From positions 1 through 21,470 of the IMG/VR virus record IMGVR_UViG_3300008050_000386: a stretch of DNA of 21,470 bases; one strand, 5' to 3'. The notes below the pieces were generated by a model. The model made no database searches. It had not been told where the DNA came from and saw only the letters and a program-made list of their open reading frames with translations. The position numbers and the translations under genes were made by a program. The stretch comes from a virus. This document shows, piece after piece, positions 14,170 through 21,371 of this stretch. Numbering within the stretch: the first letter of the stretch is position 1; each line of letters begins with the position of its first letter.

Positions 14170-14940
14170 ATGCAAAAGAATTTCGGTGAATTAAAACACA
14201 TAATCAAAGAATTTGTAGCTGATGGTATAGCTAAAAATAAAGATGTTAATAAGCAATTGTTAAATGATTTTATAACACTTCTTAAAGAGAATGAAATCTT
14301 AAAGAAAGAGTTTACGGTCTACAACAATATCGAAAGTAAGGTTTCTAAATCAGAAGCTTACATTTCAGAATACATCAAAGAGAATATCAAACTGGTTGAG
14401 GGTTACACCAAGAAGCAGATTAATGAGGCTAACGCATTGTTGGCTGAAATGGTGTCCACAATTAACGTAGAGTACCCAGATAGCCCGTTATCACAATTAC
14501 ATGAGTCTATTCACACTTTGATGGTTAACAAAACCTCATTGGGTAATATTGACGCTAGGGTTGATGCTAATACAATAGTTACAGAGCATATCAAAACCAA
14601 CACCCCAAAGGAAGAAGTAAGTGAAACCATAGTACCTAATAGTTGGGTATCTAATATTTTAACCGAACGTTTCAACAAAAAATACGCAGACCTTGATGAG
14701 GACACTAAGAAAGTGTTAAATAGTATTGTCACTTCAGACGCAGATACCCGTGAAGGTATTTTTGTTGGGTTGGTAAGAGAATGTGTTGATTTAGTTGACG
14801 CTAATCTTAAAGAGTCGGAAGCTGGTATTAAAGCTAAGTTACTATCTACAAAGGATAAGCTACTTAGACTTGAATACCATACTGACACGTTTGTTAGTGA
14901 AGTTGGACAATTGCTAGACCTAAAAAGTACTTTAAACTAA
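14170..14940 (+). CDS. Helical hypothetical protein (256 aa), candidate prohead core protein
   Basis: The family is not named. The protein is almost entirely helical and charged, with heptad-like stretches (LKENEILKKEFTVYNNIESKV and SEYIKENIKLVEGYTKKQINEANALLAEM). A second region, VSNILTERFNKKYADLDEDTKKVLNSIV at about 160-187, looks like a conserved helical module; ILTE at 163-166 fits the I/L-x-E protease site consensus. It lies after the portal gene and upstream of the protease, the place T4 uses for core genes 67 and 68, so a prohead core role is plausible but not shown. It has a clear AAAGAGGG ribosome binding site five bases from the ATG, unlike most neighbours. Confidence 0.7.
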   Translation: MQKNFGELKHIIKEFVADGIAKNKDVNKQLLNDFITLLKENEILKKEFTVYNNIESKVSKSEAYISEYIKENIKLVEGYTKKQINEANALLAEMVSTINVEYPDSPLSQLHESIHTLMVNKTSLGNIDARVDANTIVTEHIKTNTPKEEVSETIVPNSWVSNILTERFNKKYADLDEDTKKVLNSIVTSDADTREGIFVGLVRECVDLVDANLKESEAGIKAKLLSTKDKLLRLEYHTDTFVSEVGQLLDLKSTLN

Positions 14941-14945
14941 TCAAC

Positions 14946-15347
14946 ATGAAAACACGTTTCAATTCAAACAACATATTAATCGAACCAATTAAATTGACCA
15001 GTAAAGAATTAATCAATGAAACGAACTTCGATGACTGGGTGAGTTTACCTGATTATTTATGTGATGGTCTTACCTGTAAAAGGATAAAGACACCAAAGAC
15101 GTATGATGGGTTCCTATTACGATATTCTGCTGGTTCTAGGACTGTACCTCACATTAATACCGAGGAATACGAAATTCTTAACGTCAGAAGTGGGTCGATA
15201 ACCAACTTGATAACCGATGAAACCTACGAAGAAGGTGATACAATGGTTATAAACAAGAACGAAGTACATGAGATATATTGCGAATCTGAAGCTTACATAT
15301 ATTTCGTAACTACCAAGAAACAGAGCGAGTTAACTCTACTTACTTAA
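14946..15347 (+). CDS. Cupin-fold protein (133 aa)
   Basis: This is a single small beta-barrel of the cupin type, probably a metal- or sugar-binding or enzyme domain. The first motif region is GSRTVPHINTEEYEILNVRSG at about 63-83, with H69, E74 and the closing Gly, and the second is GDTMVINKNEVHEI at 97-110 with H108, followed by strand AYIYFVTTK. The first motif has Asn where the second His usually sits, so the metal site may have only His69, Glu74 and His108. The start is five bases after the previous stop. It is out of place inside a head module and may be an added gene. The substrate cannot be inferred; both regulatory and sugar-modifying cupins look like this. Confidence 0.7.
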   Translation: MKTRFNSNNILIEPIKLTSKELINETNFDDWVSLPDYLCDGLTCKRIKTPKTYDGFLLRYSAGSRTVPHINTEEYEILNVRSGSITNLITDETYEEGDTMVINKNEVHEIYCESEAYIYFVTTKKQSELTLLT

Positions 15348-15352
15348 AGTAA

Positions 15353-15381
15353 TTGACTAAGTGACTTTTTTTCCGTATATT
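15353..15381 (+). promoter_or_regulatory. Sigma70-like promoter candidate before the 141-residue protein gene
   Basis: TTGACT at 15353-15358 and TATATT at 15376-15381 are exactly 17 bases apart, and the ATG at 15389 is seven bases downstream of the second box. It is unlike the recurring ATATTTAT motif. If used, the transcript would be nearly leaderless. It could be a chance match in AT-rich sequence. Confidence 0.3.
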
Positions 15382-15388
15382 AGTATAC

Positions 15389-15814
15389 ATGAAGAAAAAA
15401 GGTAAGAAGATAGTGAATGACGATAGTACAGAATTTGCCATATCCTATGGCACAGTAGATTATACAGACAATAAATCAGTATACATAGATATAACCTCAT
15501 GGGTTGAGCCATTGGTTGTTGATAACCCCAAAGGTATGATAAGTCTAATGAAAAAGACCATACGTACATCCCTGTACGAGCACTTACCTAATACAGAATT
15601 CAATAATAATCAATATATTGCTGATTTAGATTTAAGAGAATCTGGTATAGCGTTGGATAAACGTAGTTTTATGTCATGCAACGTAACACTATATACAGAC
15701 CACGAACTATCAGAATCCACAGGAGACATCACTTCAACGATAGATGTTATCTTAGAAGCTCTTAAAACTAACTTCAAAGAGTTGTTCCTGTTCAACAAGC
15801 GTAAGAAAGAATAA
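15389..15814 (+). CDS. Hypothetical protein (141 aa) in the head module
   Basis: The family is not recognised. A basic start (MKKKGKKIVNDDSTEF) leads into strands AISYGTVDYTDNKSVYIDIT. A helix follows, GMISLMKKTIRTSLYEHL, then YIADLDLRESGIALDKRSFMSCNVTLY, and a C-terminal helix ends in a basic tail (LFLFNKRKKE). The mixed alpha/beta pattern, with no signal or membrane segment, suggests a small assembly or structural factor. It is the gene immediately before the protease, whose promoter overlaps no part of it. No T4 counterpart can be named from sequence alone. Confidence 0.7.
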   Translation: MKKKGKKIVNDDSTEFAISYGTVDYTDNKSVYIDITSWVEPLVVDNPKGMISLMKKTIRTSLYEHLPNTEFNNNQYIADLDLRESGIALDKRSFMSCNVTLYTDHELSESTGDITSTIDVILEALKTNFKELFLFNKRKKE

Positions 15815-15839
15815 CTTTACCCACATTCCACATATTTAT
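15814..15839 (+). promoter_or_regulatory. Putative late-type promoter of the prohead protease gene
   Basis: ACTTT at 15814-15818 and ATATTTAT at 15832-15839 are 13 bases apart. The second box ends 13 bases before the protease ATG. This is one of the best matches to the recurring motif. Confidence 0.55.
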
Positions 15840-15852
15840 AGTAAAAGTAAGT

Positions 15853-16551
15853 ATGCTGGAATTAAGAACATTACGGGCTAGAGAGACGGGAACTGGTTAC
15901 CTCATCGAACACGATGCTGGGTACATATCTCCCAACGAAGAGAGAAATCAACCATTTATTAATGAGGTTAAAAAGTTAGGTAGCGGTAGCGCTATTATAA
16001 CTGAGCCATTAATTGTTGTAGCAGTATTACAGAAGTACGGTATCGAGAACCGTAACGGTAGAGTATACCCTGAAGCTATATTAAGAGCGCAAGCAATCGA
16101 ATACGAGAAGCTTGTAGCCGACAATCGTGCGTTAGGAGAACTTGACCACCCAGAATCATCAATTATCGCAGCCAAAGACGTTTCACACAATATCACTAAG
16201 ATATGGTGGGAAGGTTCTACGCTTATGGGCGAACTTGATATTGTCATGTCACCTGGATTTGTCAATTACGGTATCATATCATGTGAAGGTGATAAGGTAG
16301 CCAATTACTTAAGACGTGGAATTAAAATCGGTGTATCTTCCAGAGGCGTTGGTTCCGTTGAGGAAATTAACGGGATTCAAATGGTTCAAGAAGATTTCGA
16401 ATTAATTTGTTGGGATGTTGTTACAAACCCATCAACTCCAGGTTCTTGGATATTCAAAAACGATAGAGAAGCGGGAGCCTTTAAAGAAGGTGTTAAAGAG
16501 AAGATGCCGTCCAACCTTAACTCAGGTTTGGATTCGTTTCTATTGGGTTAA
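15853..16551 (+). CDS. 21: Prohead core protease (gp21-like)
   Basis: This serine protease is packaged in the prohead, where it digests the scaffold and trims capsid proteins after Glu before DNA filling. The 232 residues match T4 gp21 (212) and the herpesvirus-protease-like fold. GIENRNGRVYPEAIL lies at 63-77, the catalytic His is H99 in LGELDHPESS, and the Ser is S162 or S163 in IKIGVSSRGVGSV. The WEGSTLMGELDIV strand lies between, and FELICWDVVTNPSTPGSW follows, a typical family ending of the folded domain. The C-terminal tail (KEGVKEKMPSNLNSGLDSF) may be removed on activation. It has its own putative promoter and stands just before the scaffold and capsid genes, as in T4. Confidence 0.93.
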   Translation: MLELRTLRARETGTGYLIEHDAGYISPNEERNQPFINEVKKLGSGSAIITEPLIVVAVLQKYGIENRNGRVYPEAILRAQAIEYEKLVADNRALGELDHPESSIIAAKDVSHNITKIWWEGSTLMGELDIVMSPGFVNYGIISCEGDKVANYLRRGIKIGVSSRGVGSVEEINGIQMVQEDFELICWDVVTNPSTPGSWIFKNDREAGAFKEGVKEKMPSNLNSGLDSFLLG

Positions 16552-16575
16552 TCCATAAATTATCAGTAAAAGTAG

Positions 16576-16602
16576 ACTTTCGATAAACGCTAACATATTT
16601 AT
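16576..16602 (+). promoter_or_regulatory. Putative late-type promoter, first of two before the scaffold gene
   Basis: ACTTT at 16576-16580 and ATATTTAT at 16595-16602 are 14 bases apart, in the 147-base gap between protease and scaffold genes. The boxes match the recurring motif perfectly. Confidence 0.55.
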
Positions 16603-16630
16603 TAACAGGTGAATATACGAAGCTTTTTGA

Positions 16631-16657
16631 ACTTTTGGTTCCACTGGCTATATTTAT
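16631..16657 (+). promoter_or_regulatory. Putative late-type promoter, second of two before the scaffold gene
   Basis: ACTTT at 16631-16635 and ATATTTAT at 16650-16657 are 14 bases apart, 55 bases after the first copy and 41 bases before the ATG. Two promoters in tandem fit the heavy demand for scaffold and capsid protein. Confidence 0.55.
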
Positions 16658-16698
16658 TAAGTAGAAAATAAAAAATTCTGAAAAATCCAGACTATAAA

Positions 16699-18348
16699 AT
16701 GGAAGAAAAAAATAAGAACAAAGAAACTATGAGTGAAGCATTGAGTGATATTGATTTAATCAAAAATGCTTTAACGGAAAACTCTAAAGAAATACTTCGA
16801 CACATTGCTGTGGAAGAAATTGACGGGGTGGTTAAGAAGTCTATTAATGAAGATTTCGAAGAAGAAGACATCGATGATGTTGAATCAGTGCCAGTTGATG
16901 GCGAAGGCGACCTTGATGGTGGCGATGATTCAGTTGAAGTTGATGTTGACGCTGACCCAGAAGGTGGGGACGACATCGCAATAGATGCGGAACCTGCGGG
17001 TATAGAAGGTGGAGACGAGTTACCAGTTGGTGGCGAGTTAGACATGGACAGCGAAGTGGATTTAACATCTGCATCAGATAACGAAGTTCTAGCTGTATAC
17101 AAGGAATTGTCAATGAGCGATGAAATTGAAGTTGTCGGAGATGAAGTACACATGAACATTACAGAACCAGGAAAGTACATTATCAAACCTGAAGGTGGGG
17201 CGCCAGACGCAGGCATCGGAGAACCAGAACTAGACGCACCAGAAATGGATGCAATGGCAATGGGAATCGGAGAACCTGAAATCGGTGGTGAAGAACCAAT
17301 CGCGGAACCAGAAATTGGTATCGAAGAACCAATTGGTATCGAAGAACCAATTGGTGGTGAAGAAGAGGTTGAAGAAGAGGGTGCTGAATGTGGTGATTGT
17401 AAAGATGACATTGTGTATGAAGTCGAATTAACGGAGAGCGAAGGTGCTCACTATGAACACGCGAAAGAATCTACGCCACCTAATTCAGGTGACATTGATT
17501 CCCAAACTTCTAAAGAATTGCCAGCAGACCTAACAGGGGATAACCTTGAAGGTGGATTTGGTGAAGCAGAAGCAAAGAACGGTTCAGGTGATGCTCACGC
17601 AGAACACGTTATGGGAGCAGAAGGAAAAACTGACCCAACAGCTAAAACAAATGCAACAGCATTACCAGCAGAAGAAAAAACTGAAGCAGGTAGTGGTAGT
17701 GGCTCAGATGGTGCTCATGGCGACCATGTAATGGCTGAAGGAGAAGACGAGGATTGTGACGAAGACGTAATTGACGAAGAAGTCGAAGTCGTTGAAGAAA
17801 AAATCCAAGTAGGTAAAGGACGTAACGTTACGAACAACAAGACTTCTATTGAAGGAGCTGGAGCCGTAGCAAACAACGTTAAAGCACCTAATGTGACTGC
17901 ACCTAATGATGGTGGAGTTAAAAAAGAATCCACAGAATACGATAAAATGGTATTAGAAGCAAACAAGCTGAAAGAACAAAACGAAGCCTTCGTTAAGAAG
18001 TTAGTTGAGTACAAGAAGATGTTAGCTGAGACCGTAGTATTCAACTCTAATTTAACACAAGTAGTTAAACTATTCCTTGAGAACTCTACTACAAAACAAG
18101 AAAAGAAAGAGATTATCAAGAGGTTTGACGATGAGGTTAAATCATTGAAGGAAAGCAAGCAACTGTATAATAAGGTTGCAACTGAACTAGCTTCAAAGAA
18201 AACTTCACTAAGTGAGAGCATGAAAGGAATTGACAAGACACCAACAACTGGTTCTTCAAGCCTTAATGAGCAAACAACTTATGTTGACAGAGAGACCGCA
18301 CGTATCAACGAATTGATGGGTCGTGTCGCAAATATCGGAAGAAAATAA
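16699..18348 (+). CDS. 22: Prohead scaffold-like protein (gp22 position), very acidic
   Basis: By position and composition this is the internal scaffold on which the capsid assembles and which the protease then digests. The 549 residues are about twice T4 gp22 (269). There is a helical N-terminus (SDIDLIKNALTENSKEILRHIAVEE), then some 370 residues of acidic low complexity with Gly/Glu/Asp and EEPIG-type repeats. The C-terminal helical part is YDKMVLEANKLKEQNEAFVKK, then YKKMLAETVVFNSNLTQVVKLF, TTKQEKKEIIKRFDDEV and a tail with a possible L-x-E site in SSLNEQ. The C-terminal coiled coil is the most conserved-looking part and probably binds the capsid shell. Sequence identity to gp22 is not claimed; the call rests on gene order, acidity and helicity. 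Two Cys-containing segments (ECGDCKDD, EDCDED) in the acidic part are unusual. Confidence 0.8.
   Translation: MEEKNKNKETMSEALSDIDLIKNALTENSKEILRHIAVEEIDGVVKKSINEDFEEEDIDDVESVPVDGEGDLDGGDDSVEVDVDADPEGGDDIAIDAEPAGIEGGDELPVGGELDMDSEVDLTSASDNEVLAVYKELSMSDEIEVVGDEVHMNITEPGKYIIKPEGGAPDAGIGEPELDAPEMDAMAMGIGEPEIGGEEPIAEPEIGIEEPIGIEEPIGGEEEVEEEGAECGDCKDDIVYEVELTESEGAHYEHAKESTPPNSGDIDSQTSKELPADLTGDNLEGGFGEAEAKNGSGDAHAEHVMGAEGKTDPTAKTNATALPAEEKTEAGSGSGSDGAHGDHVMAEGEDEDCDEDVIDEEVEVVEEKIQVGKGRNVTNNKTSIEGAGAVANNVKAPNVTAPNDGGVKKESTEYDKMVLEANKLKEQNEAFVKKLVEYKKMLAETVVFNSNLTQVVKLFLENSTTKQEKKEIIKRFDDEVKSLKESKQLYNKVATELASKKTSLSESMKGIDKTPTTGSSSLNEQTTYVDRETARINELMGRVANIGRK
17314..17349 (+). repeat. Two tandem 18-base units coding IGIEEP in the scaffold gene
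   Basis: The unit ATTGGTATCGAAGAACCA occurs twice in tandem, flanked by related degenerate units (EIGGEEPIAEPE before, IGGEEE after). It forms part of the acidic linker. Confidence 0.8.
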
Positions 18349-18378
18349 TTAAATAACTAGACAACTAAACTTAAAAAT

Positions 18379-20199
18379 ATGTCACATTTATTAAACACAG
18401 GTACAGTCGGAAATATCGGACTAAACCACATGAAAGATGTCCGTAAGAAAGTACAAGAAAAATGGGATTCTACTGGTTTCCTTGCTGGATTGGAAGGACA
18501 CATCAAAGAGAACATGGCTCAATTGTATGAGAACCAAGCAGGTAGCTTGTTGACGGAATCAACGTCAGCGCAATCTTCAGGTTCTTTCGAGACCGTAGTA
18601 TTCCCTATCGTAAGAAGGGTATTCTCAAAATTACTAGCTAACGACATCGTTAGTGTACAGGCGATGAACCTACCAATTGGTAAGTTATTCTTCTTCATTC
18701 CACAGACTTCTAGTCGTGTTGATGAAAGCGGATTCCCTGGAAACCCTTACTCAGCTACATCAGCATCTGATGTATACAGTCCACATTATTCTGCCCATAC
18801 TAGTATGGCGGCTGATGGACTACCTAACTGTGTTGGTTCGAACTGTGCTGTAACAGCACAAATGGCGAAAAACCTATACGATATCTTCTACAACGATGGT
18901 CTTTTTGATAACTCAAAAGGTGCATTGACTATTGTAGTTGGTACAGGTACAACTCAAGTTATGAGTTCTGATGGTGTTTTCTCAGCAGCAGGTTCTGGAT
19001 TCCCAGTAGCTACTGACGGAACTATCCGTGAGCTACTATTGGCAGTTAACGGGTTCGATTCAAACGAAAAAGGTCGTTTGACAGGTCCTGATGGTAACCA
19101 AATGGATACTGAATCATTCCTTGCGTCATTGCACGTAATAAATGATACTGGTGCTCCAATTCTAGACCCAGACTTGAACGAAATTGTCGCTGACCAAAAG
19201 GAAATTCCGTTTAGAGTGGTAACACAAAGATACGGTAAAGGTCTTGTTGACTATGATGACATCTGTGATACTGCTGGTGTAGTGTATTTAGGTCTTGACC
19301 TATCTCACCCAGTAGCGGGTAACGGAACATCAACATTTGATGGTTACGTTGGAGCATCTGGTTCAACAAGTGGTGTAACTGGTGGTTTCACTGCTGATAC
19401 ATCTTCATTCCTAGTATCATGGGCACAATACGCAAGTCTTGAGTTCGAAACTGAAATGGGAGAAGTAACCTTCACACTTGATGAGGTTGTAGTTTCTGTT
19501 GAAGAAAGAAAACTAAGAGCTACTTGGTCTCCTGAACTGGCACAAGATGTTAGTGCATTCCACAACATCGATGCTGAAGCGGAATTGACTGCGTTACTTT
19601 CTGAGCAAATTGCTTCTGAAATTGACCGTGAAATTCTAAGAGACCTTAGAAAAGTAGGTGCATGGCAATCACGTTGGGATTACATGGGATGGAGAAAAGC
19701 AAGTCAAGCATCTAATGCTTACACACAAAAAGACTGGAACCAAACGTTAATTACTAAGGTTAACCAAATCTCTGCTCAAATCCACAAGTCAACTCTAAGA
19801 GGTGGAGCAAACTTCATCGTAGTATCTTCCGAGATATCTGCAATCTTTGATGACTTGGAGTACTTCCACGTATCTGACGCAAGTCCAGAGCAAGACCAAT
19901 ATAACATGGGTATCGAGAGAATCGGTAGCTTAGGAGGAAGGTACCAAGTGTACAGAGACCCTTACGCACCGTCTTGGTCAATGATTATCGGTCACAAAGG
20001 TAAGTCTTTGTTAGACACAGGTTACATCTACGCACCATACGTGCCGATGCAATTGACGCCTACAATGTACAACCCGTTCAACTTCGCGCCAGTGAAGGGT
20101 ATCATGACACGTTACGCTAAGAAGTCTGTTAATAACAGGTTCTACGGACACGTTCGTGTAGACGGAGTGGTAACATTCAACACTAACGAATTGAGATAA
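18379..20199 (+). CDS. 23: Major capsid protein (gp23-like)
   Basis: This is the main shell subunit with the HK97-type fold. The 606 residues (T4 gp23 has 521) carry family features. The N-terminus is helical (MKDVRKKVQEKWDSTGFL to ENMAQLYENQ). Then come TVVFPIVRRVFSKLLANDIVSVQAMNLPIG at about 72-101, KLRATWSPELAQDVSAFHNIDAEAEL, EIDREILRDLRKVG, RGGANFIVVS, YQVYRDPYAPSWSMIIGHKG, and the ending YIYAPYVPMQLTPTMYNPFNF and NRFYGHVRVDG. SLLTESTSA at 56-64 fits the T4 protease consensus [LI]-x-E, predicting cleavage after E60, close to residue 65 in gp23. Extra length lies in the middle (about 240-345). A 30-base AT-rich leader without a strong ribosome binding site precedes the ATG, as in Bacteroidota phages. 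Confidence 0.96.
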   Translation: MSHLLNTGTVGNIGLNHMKDVRKKVQEKWDSTGFLAGLEGHIKENMAQLYENQAGSLLTESTSAQSSGSFETVVFPIVRRVFSKLLANDIVSVQAMNLPIGKLFFFIPQTSSRVDESGFPGNPYSATSASDVYSPHYSAHTSMAADGLPNCVGSNCAVTAQMAKNLYDIFYNDGLFDNSKGALTIVVGTGTTQVMSSDGVFSAAGSGFPVATDGTIRELLLAVNGFDSNEKGRLTGPDGNQMDTESFLASLHVINDTGAPILDPDLNEIVADQKEIPFRVVTQRYGKGLVDYDDICDTAGVVYLGLDLSHPVAGNGTSTFDGYVGASGSTSGVTGGFTADTSSFLVSWAQYASLEFETEMGEVTFTLDEVVVSVEERKLRATWSPELAQDVSAFHNIDAEAELTALLSEQIASEIDREILRDLRKVGAWQSRWDYMGWRKASQASNAYTQKDWNQTLITKVNQISAQIHKSTLRGGANFIVVSSEISAIFDDLEYFHVSDASPEQDQYNMGIERIGSLGGRYQVYRDPYAPSWSMIIGHKGKSLLDTGYIYAPYVPMQLTPTMYNPFNFAPVKGIMTRYAKKSVNNRFYGHVRVDGVVTFNTNELR

Positions 20200-20213
20200 T
20201 CATTCGTTTATAT

Positions 20214-20248
20214 AAAAAAAAAGCCTTCTTTATGAAGGCTTTTTTTTT
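20214..20248 (+). terminator. Bidirectional intrinsic terminator between convergent genes
   Basis: Nine A, GCCTTC, loop TTTAT, GAAGGC and nine T form a perfectly symmetric structure. Read on either strand it gives a six-pair GC-containing stem (extendable by A-T pairs) followed by a T run. It lies 14 bases after the capsid protein stop and 14 bases from the end of the facing minus-strand gene, so it should stop transcripts from both sides. Confidence 0.92.
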
Positions 20249-20262
20249 GTCTTATACTTTTT

Positions 20263-20652
20263 CTATTGTCTGTCTAGATAAGCTTTAGCCATTTGTTTGG
20301 CTTCTGCTTCGTGTTTGGAATCGTTTCGTATAAACGCACCATACTCCATGGCAGATATAAAGGATTCTTCTAGGTCACTAAGTGGTACTTCTTCACCGAT
20401 GAATTTCTCTATGTTGGCAGCTACATATTCCTCAACATCATCTTCGTATCCAGAACCTTCCCACCTTTCACAAAAGTATGCTTCTACTTTACCATCATAA
20501 TGTATGGTTACATTATTATCTCGATGAAGCCCACCTTCATCCAAATCGATGTCAAAAAACACATCTAAAAAGGTATCCTCTTCTCTAAATGTAATATTTT
20601 CAGCTATCTGATGCATTACATCGTAAATTAACGTCTTAAATTCTTCTTTCAT
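20263..20652 (-). CDS. Hypothetical acidic protein (129 aa)
   Basis: I do not recognise this gene. It is the last gene of a minus-strand run that converges on the capsid gene. The N-terminal half is MKEEFKTLIYDVMHQIAENITF, then a strand-rich segment (FLDVFFDIDLDEGGLHRDNNVTIHYDGKVEAYF). The second half is acidic and helical (YEDDVEEYVAANIEKFIGEEV and further), ending in a basic helix (AKQMAKAYLDRQ). No motif suggests an activity. It lies five bases after the upstream gene, so it is probably co-transcribed. It could be an early gene involved in host interaction, as minus-strand small genes often are in T4-like phages, which is a guess. Confidence 0.7.
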   Translation of the reverse strand: MKEEFKTLIYDVMHQIAENITFREEDTFLDVFFDIDLDEGGLHRDNNVTIHYDGKVEAYFCERWEGSGYEDDVEEYVAANIEKFIGEEVPLSDLEESFISAMEYGAFIRNDSKHEAEAKQMAKAYLDRQ

Positions 20653-20657
20653 TTTTC

Positions 20658-21050
20658 CTATAGTTTAAATCCGCATTCACACTTATGGTGTTGGTTTTTC
20701 TTTTGGGGACAATCTTCAAAATGGGAACCTTTTAAGTCCGTCCATTCTGGTAGGTCTAATTCCTCAGCATTATCACCAATAATGTAACCTATCACCCACC
20801 AACCTCTACAACCACCGAATTTTTCATCGTAATTGGTTACAGTCATTAGGCTATGGACTAACGGGTCATCTGGTCGCCATTCGTTTGGTTCACTAGTTGA
20901 AATAGCCAAAGAATAAGTCTGGTCAAGGTTAAAGGCGTTAGCCACCCAATCAATACTCTCTAAGTCTTGTCTATTCTCTACTTCATGTTCGGTTTCTTCG
21001 AATCCTGAAAAGTAGTTAGGGAATCGCCTTCTTATTGTGAATTTGCTCAT
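20658..21050 (-). CDS. Hypothetical protein (130 aa) with C-terminal Cys/His cluster
   Basis: I do not recognise this gene. I chose the start at 21050 because it overlaps the stop of the upstream gene as ATGA, although the frame is open 18 codons further. The product begins MSKFTIRRRFPNYFSGFEETEH. The centre holds WRPDDPLVHSLMTVTNYDEKFGGCRGWWVIGYIIG, and the end is DCPQKKNQHHKCECGFKL. The final Cys/His group (C-x7-HH-x-C-x-C) could bind one zinc ion. The fold is unknown. Spacing of five bases to the next gene indicates an operon. Confidence 0.7.
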   Translation of the reverse strand: MSKFTIRRRFPNYFSGFEETEHEVENRQDLESIDWVANAFNLDQTYSLAISTSEPNEWRPDDPLVHSLMTVTNYDEKFGGCRGWWVIGYIIGDNAEELDLPEWTDLKGSHFEDCPQKKNQHHKCECGFKL

Positions 21051-21361
21051 GGTTCTTCTATCGTTAAAATTTCCAGTATTCTGATTCGTTTGGCTAGATA
21101 CCATAGACCACCTTGATTATTTGGTCGTTGGAATTCCTCATAACCATCCATCTCTATTTTAACCCACACTCTACCTCTTTCGGATAAATGGGGTGCCTCT
21201 GTCTTTGACGTGCAATGCCAGAATGGTCTTACCTTAAAACCCTTAGTCGGGTGAGATTCGGCTTCCATCCATTCGTTGAGTGGTAACCTTAATTTCTTGT
21301 TGATGAATAATGGTGTTATATTACCATCCTTCAGTAGTCTTACGAGTTTGTATGCTATCAT
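21047..21361 (-). CDS. Conserved-looking phage hypothetical protein (104 aa)
   Basis: The sequence MIAYKLVRLLKDGNITPLFINKKLRLPLNEWMEAE, then HPTKGFKVRPFWHCT, PHLSERGRVWVKIEM and FQRPNNQGGLWYLAKRIRILEIL, follows a pattern I remember from small proteins in many phages and prophages. No function is known to me. The K-x-R-L-P, RP-x-WHC and G-RVW blocks look like a small compact domain. The stop overlaps the next start by four bases. Confidence 0.75.
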   Translation of the reverse strand: MIAYKLVRLLKDGNITPLFINKKLRLPLNEWMEAESHPTKGFKVRPFWHCTSKTEAPHLSERGRVWVKIEMDGYEEFQRPNNQGGLWYLAKRIRILEILTIEEP

Positions 21362-21371
21362 TCTTGGTCTT

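Noticed and set aside
5409-15840. T4-type late promoters TATAAATA on the minus strand
   Set aside because: Some ATATTTATA boxes read TATAAATA on the other strand, but all lie directly upstream of plus-strand genes with a fixed upstream ACTTT, and no minus-strand genes exist there.
16692-17411. 239-codon Ser/Pro-rich open frame on the minus strand
   Set aside because: It is the antisense of the repetitive acidic part of the scaffold gene, where GAA/GGT/GAT codons suppress antisense stops. The composition is pure low complexity.
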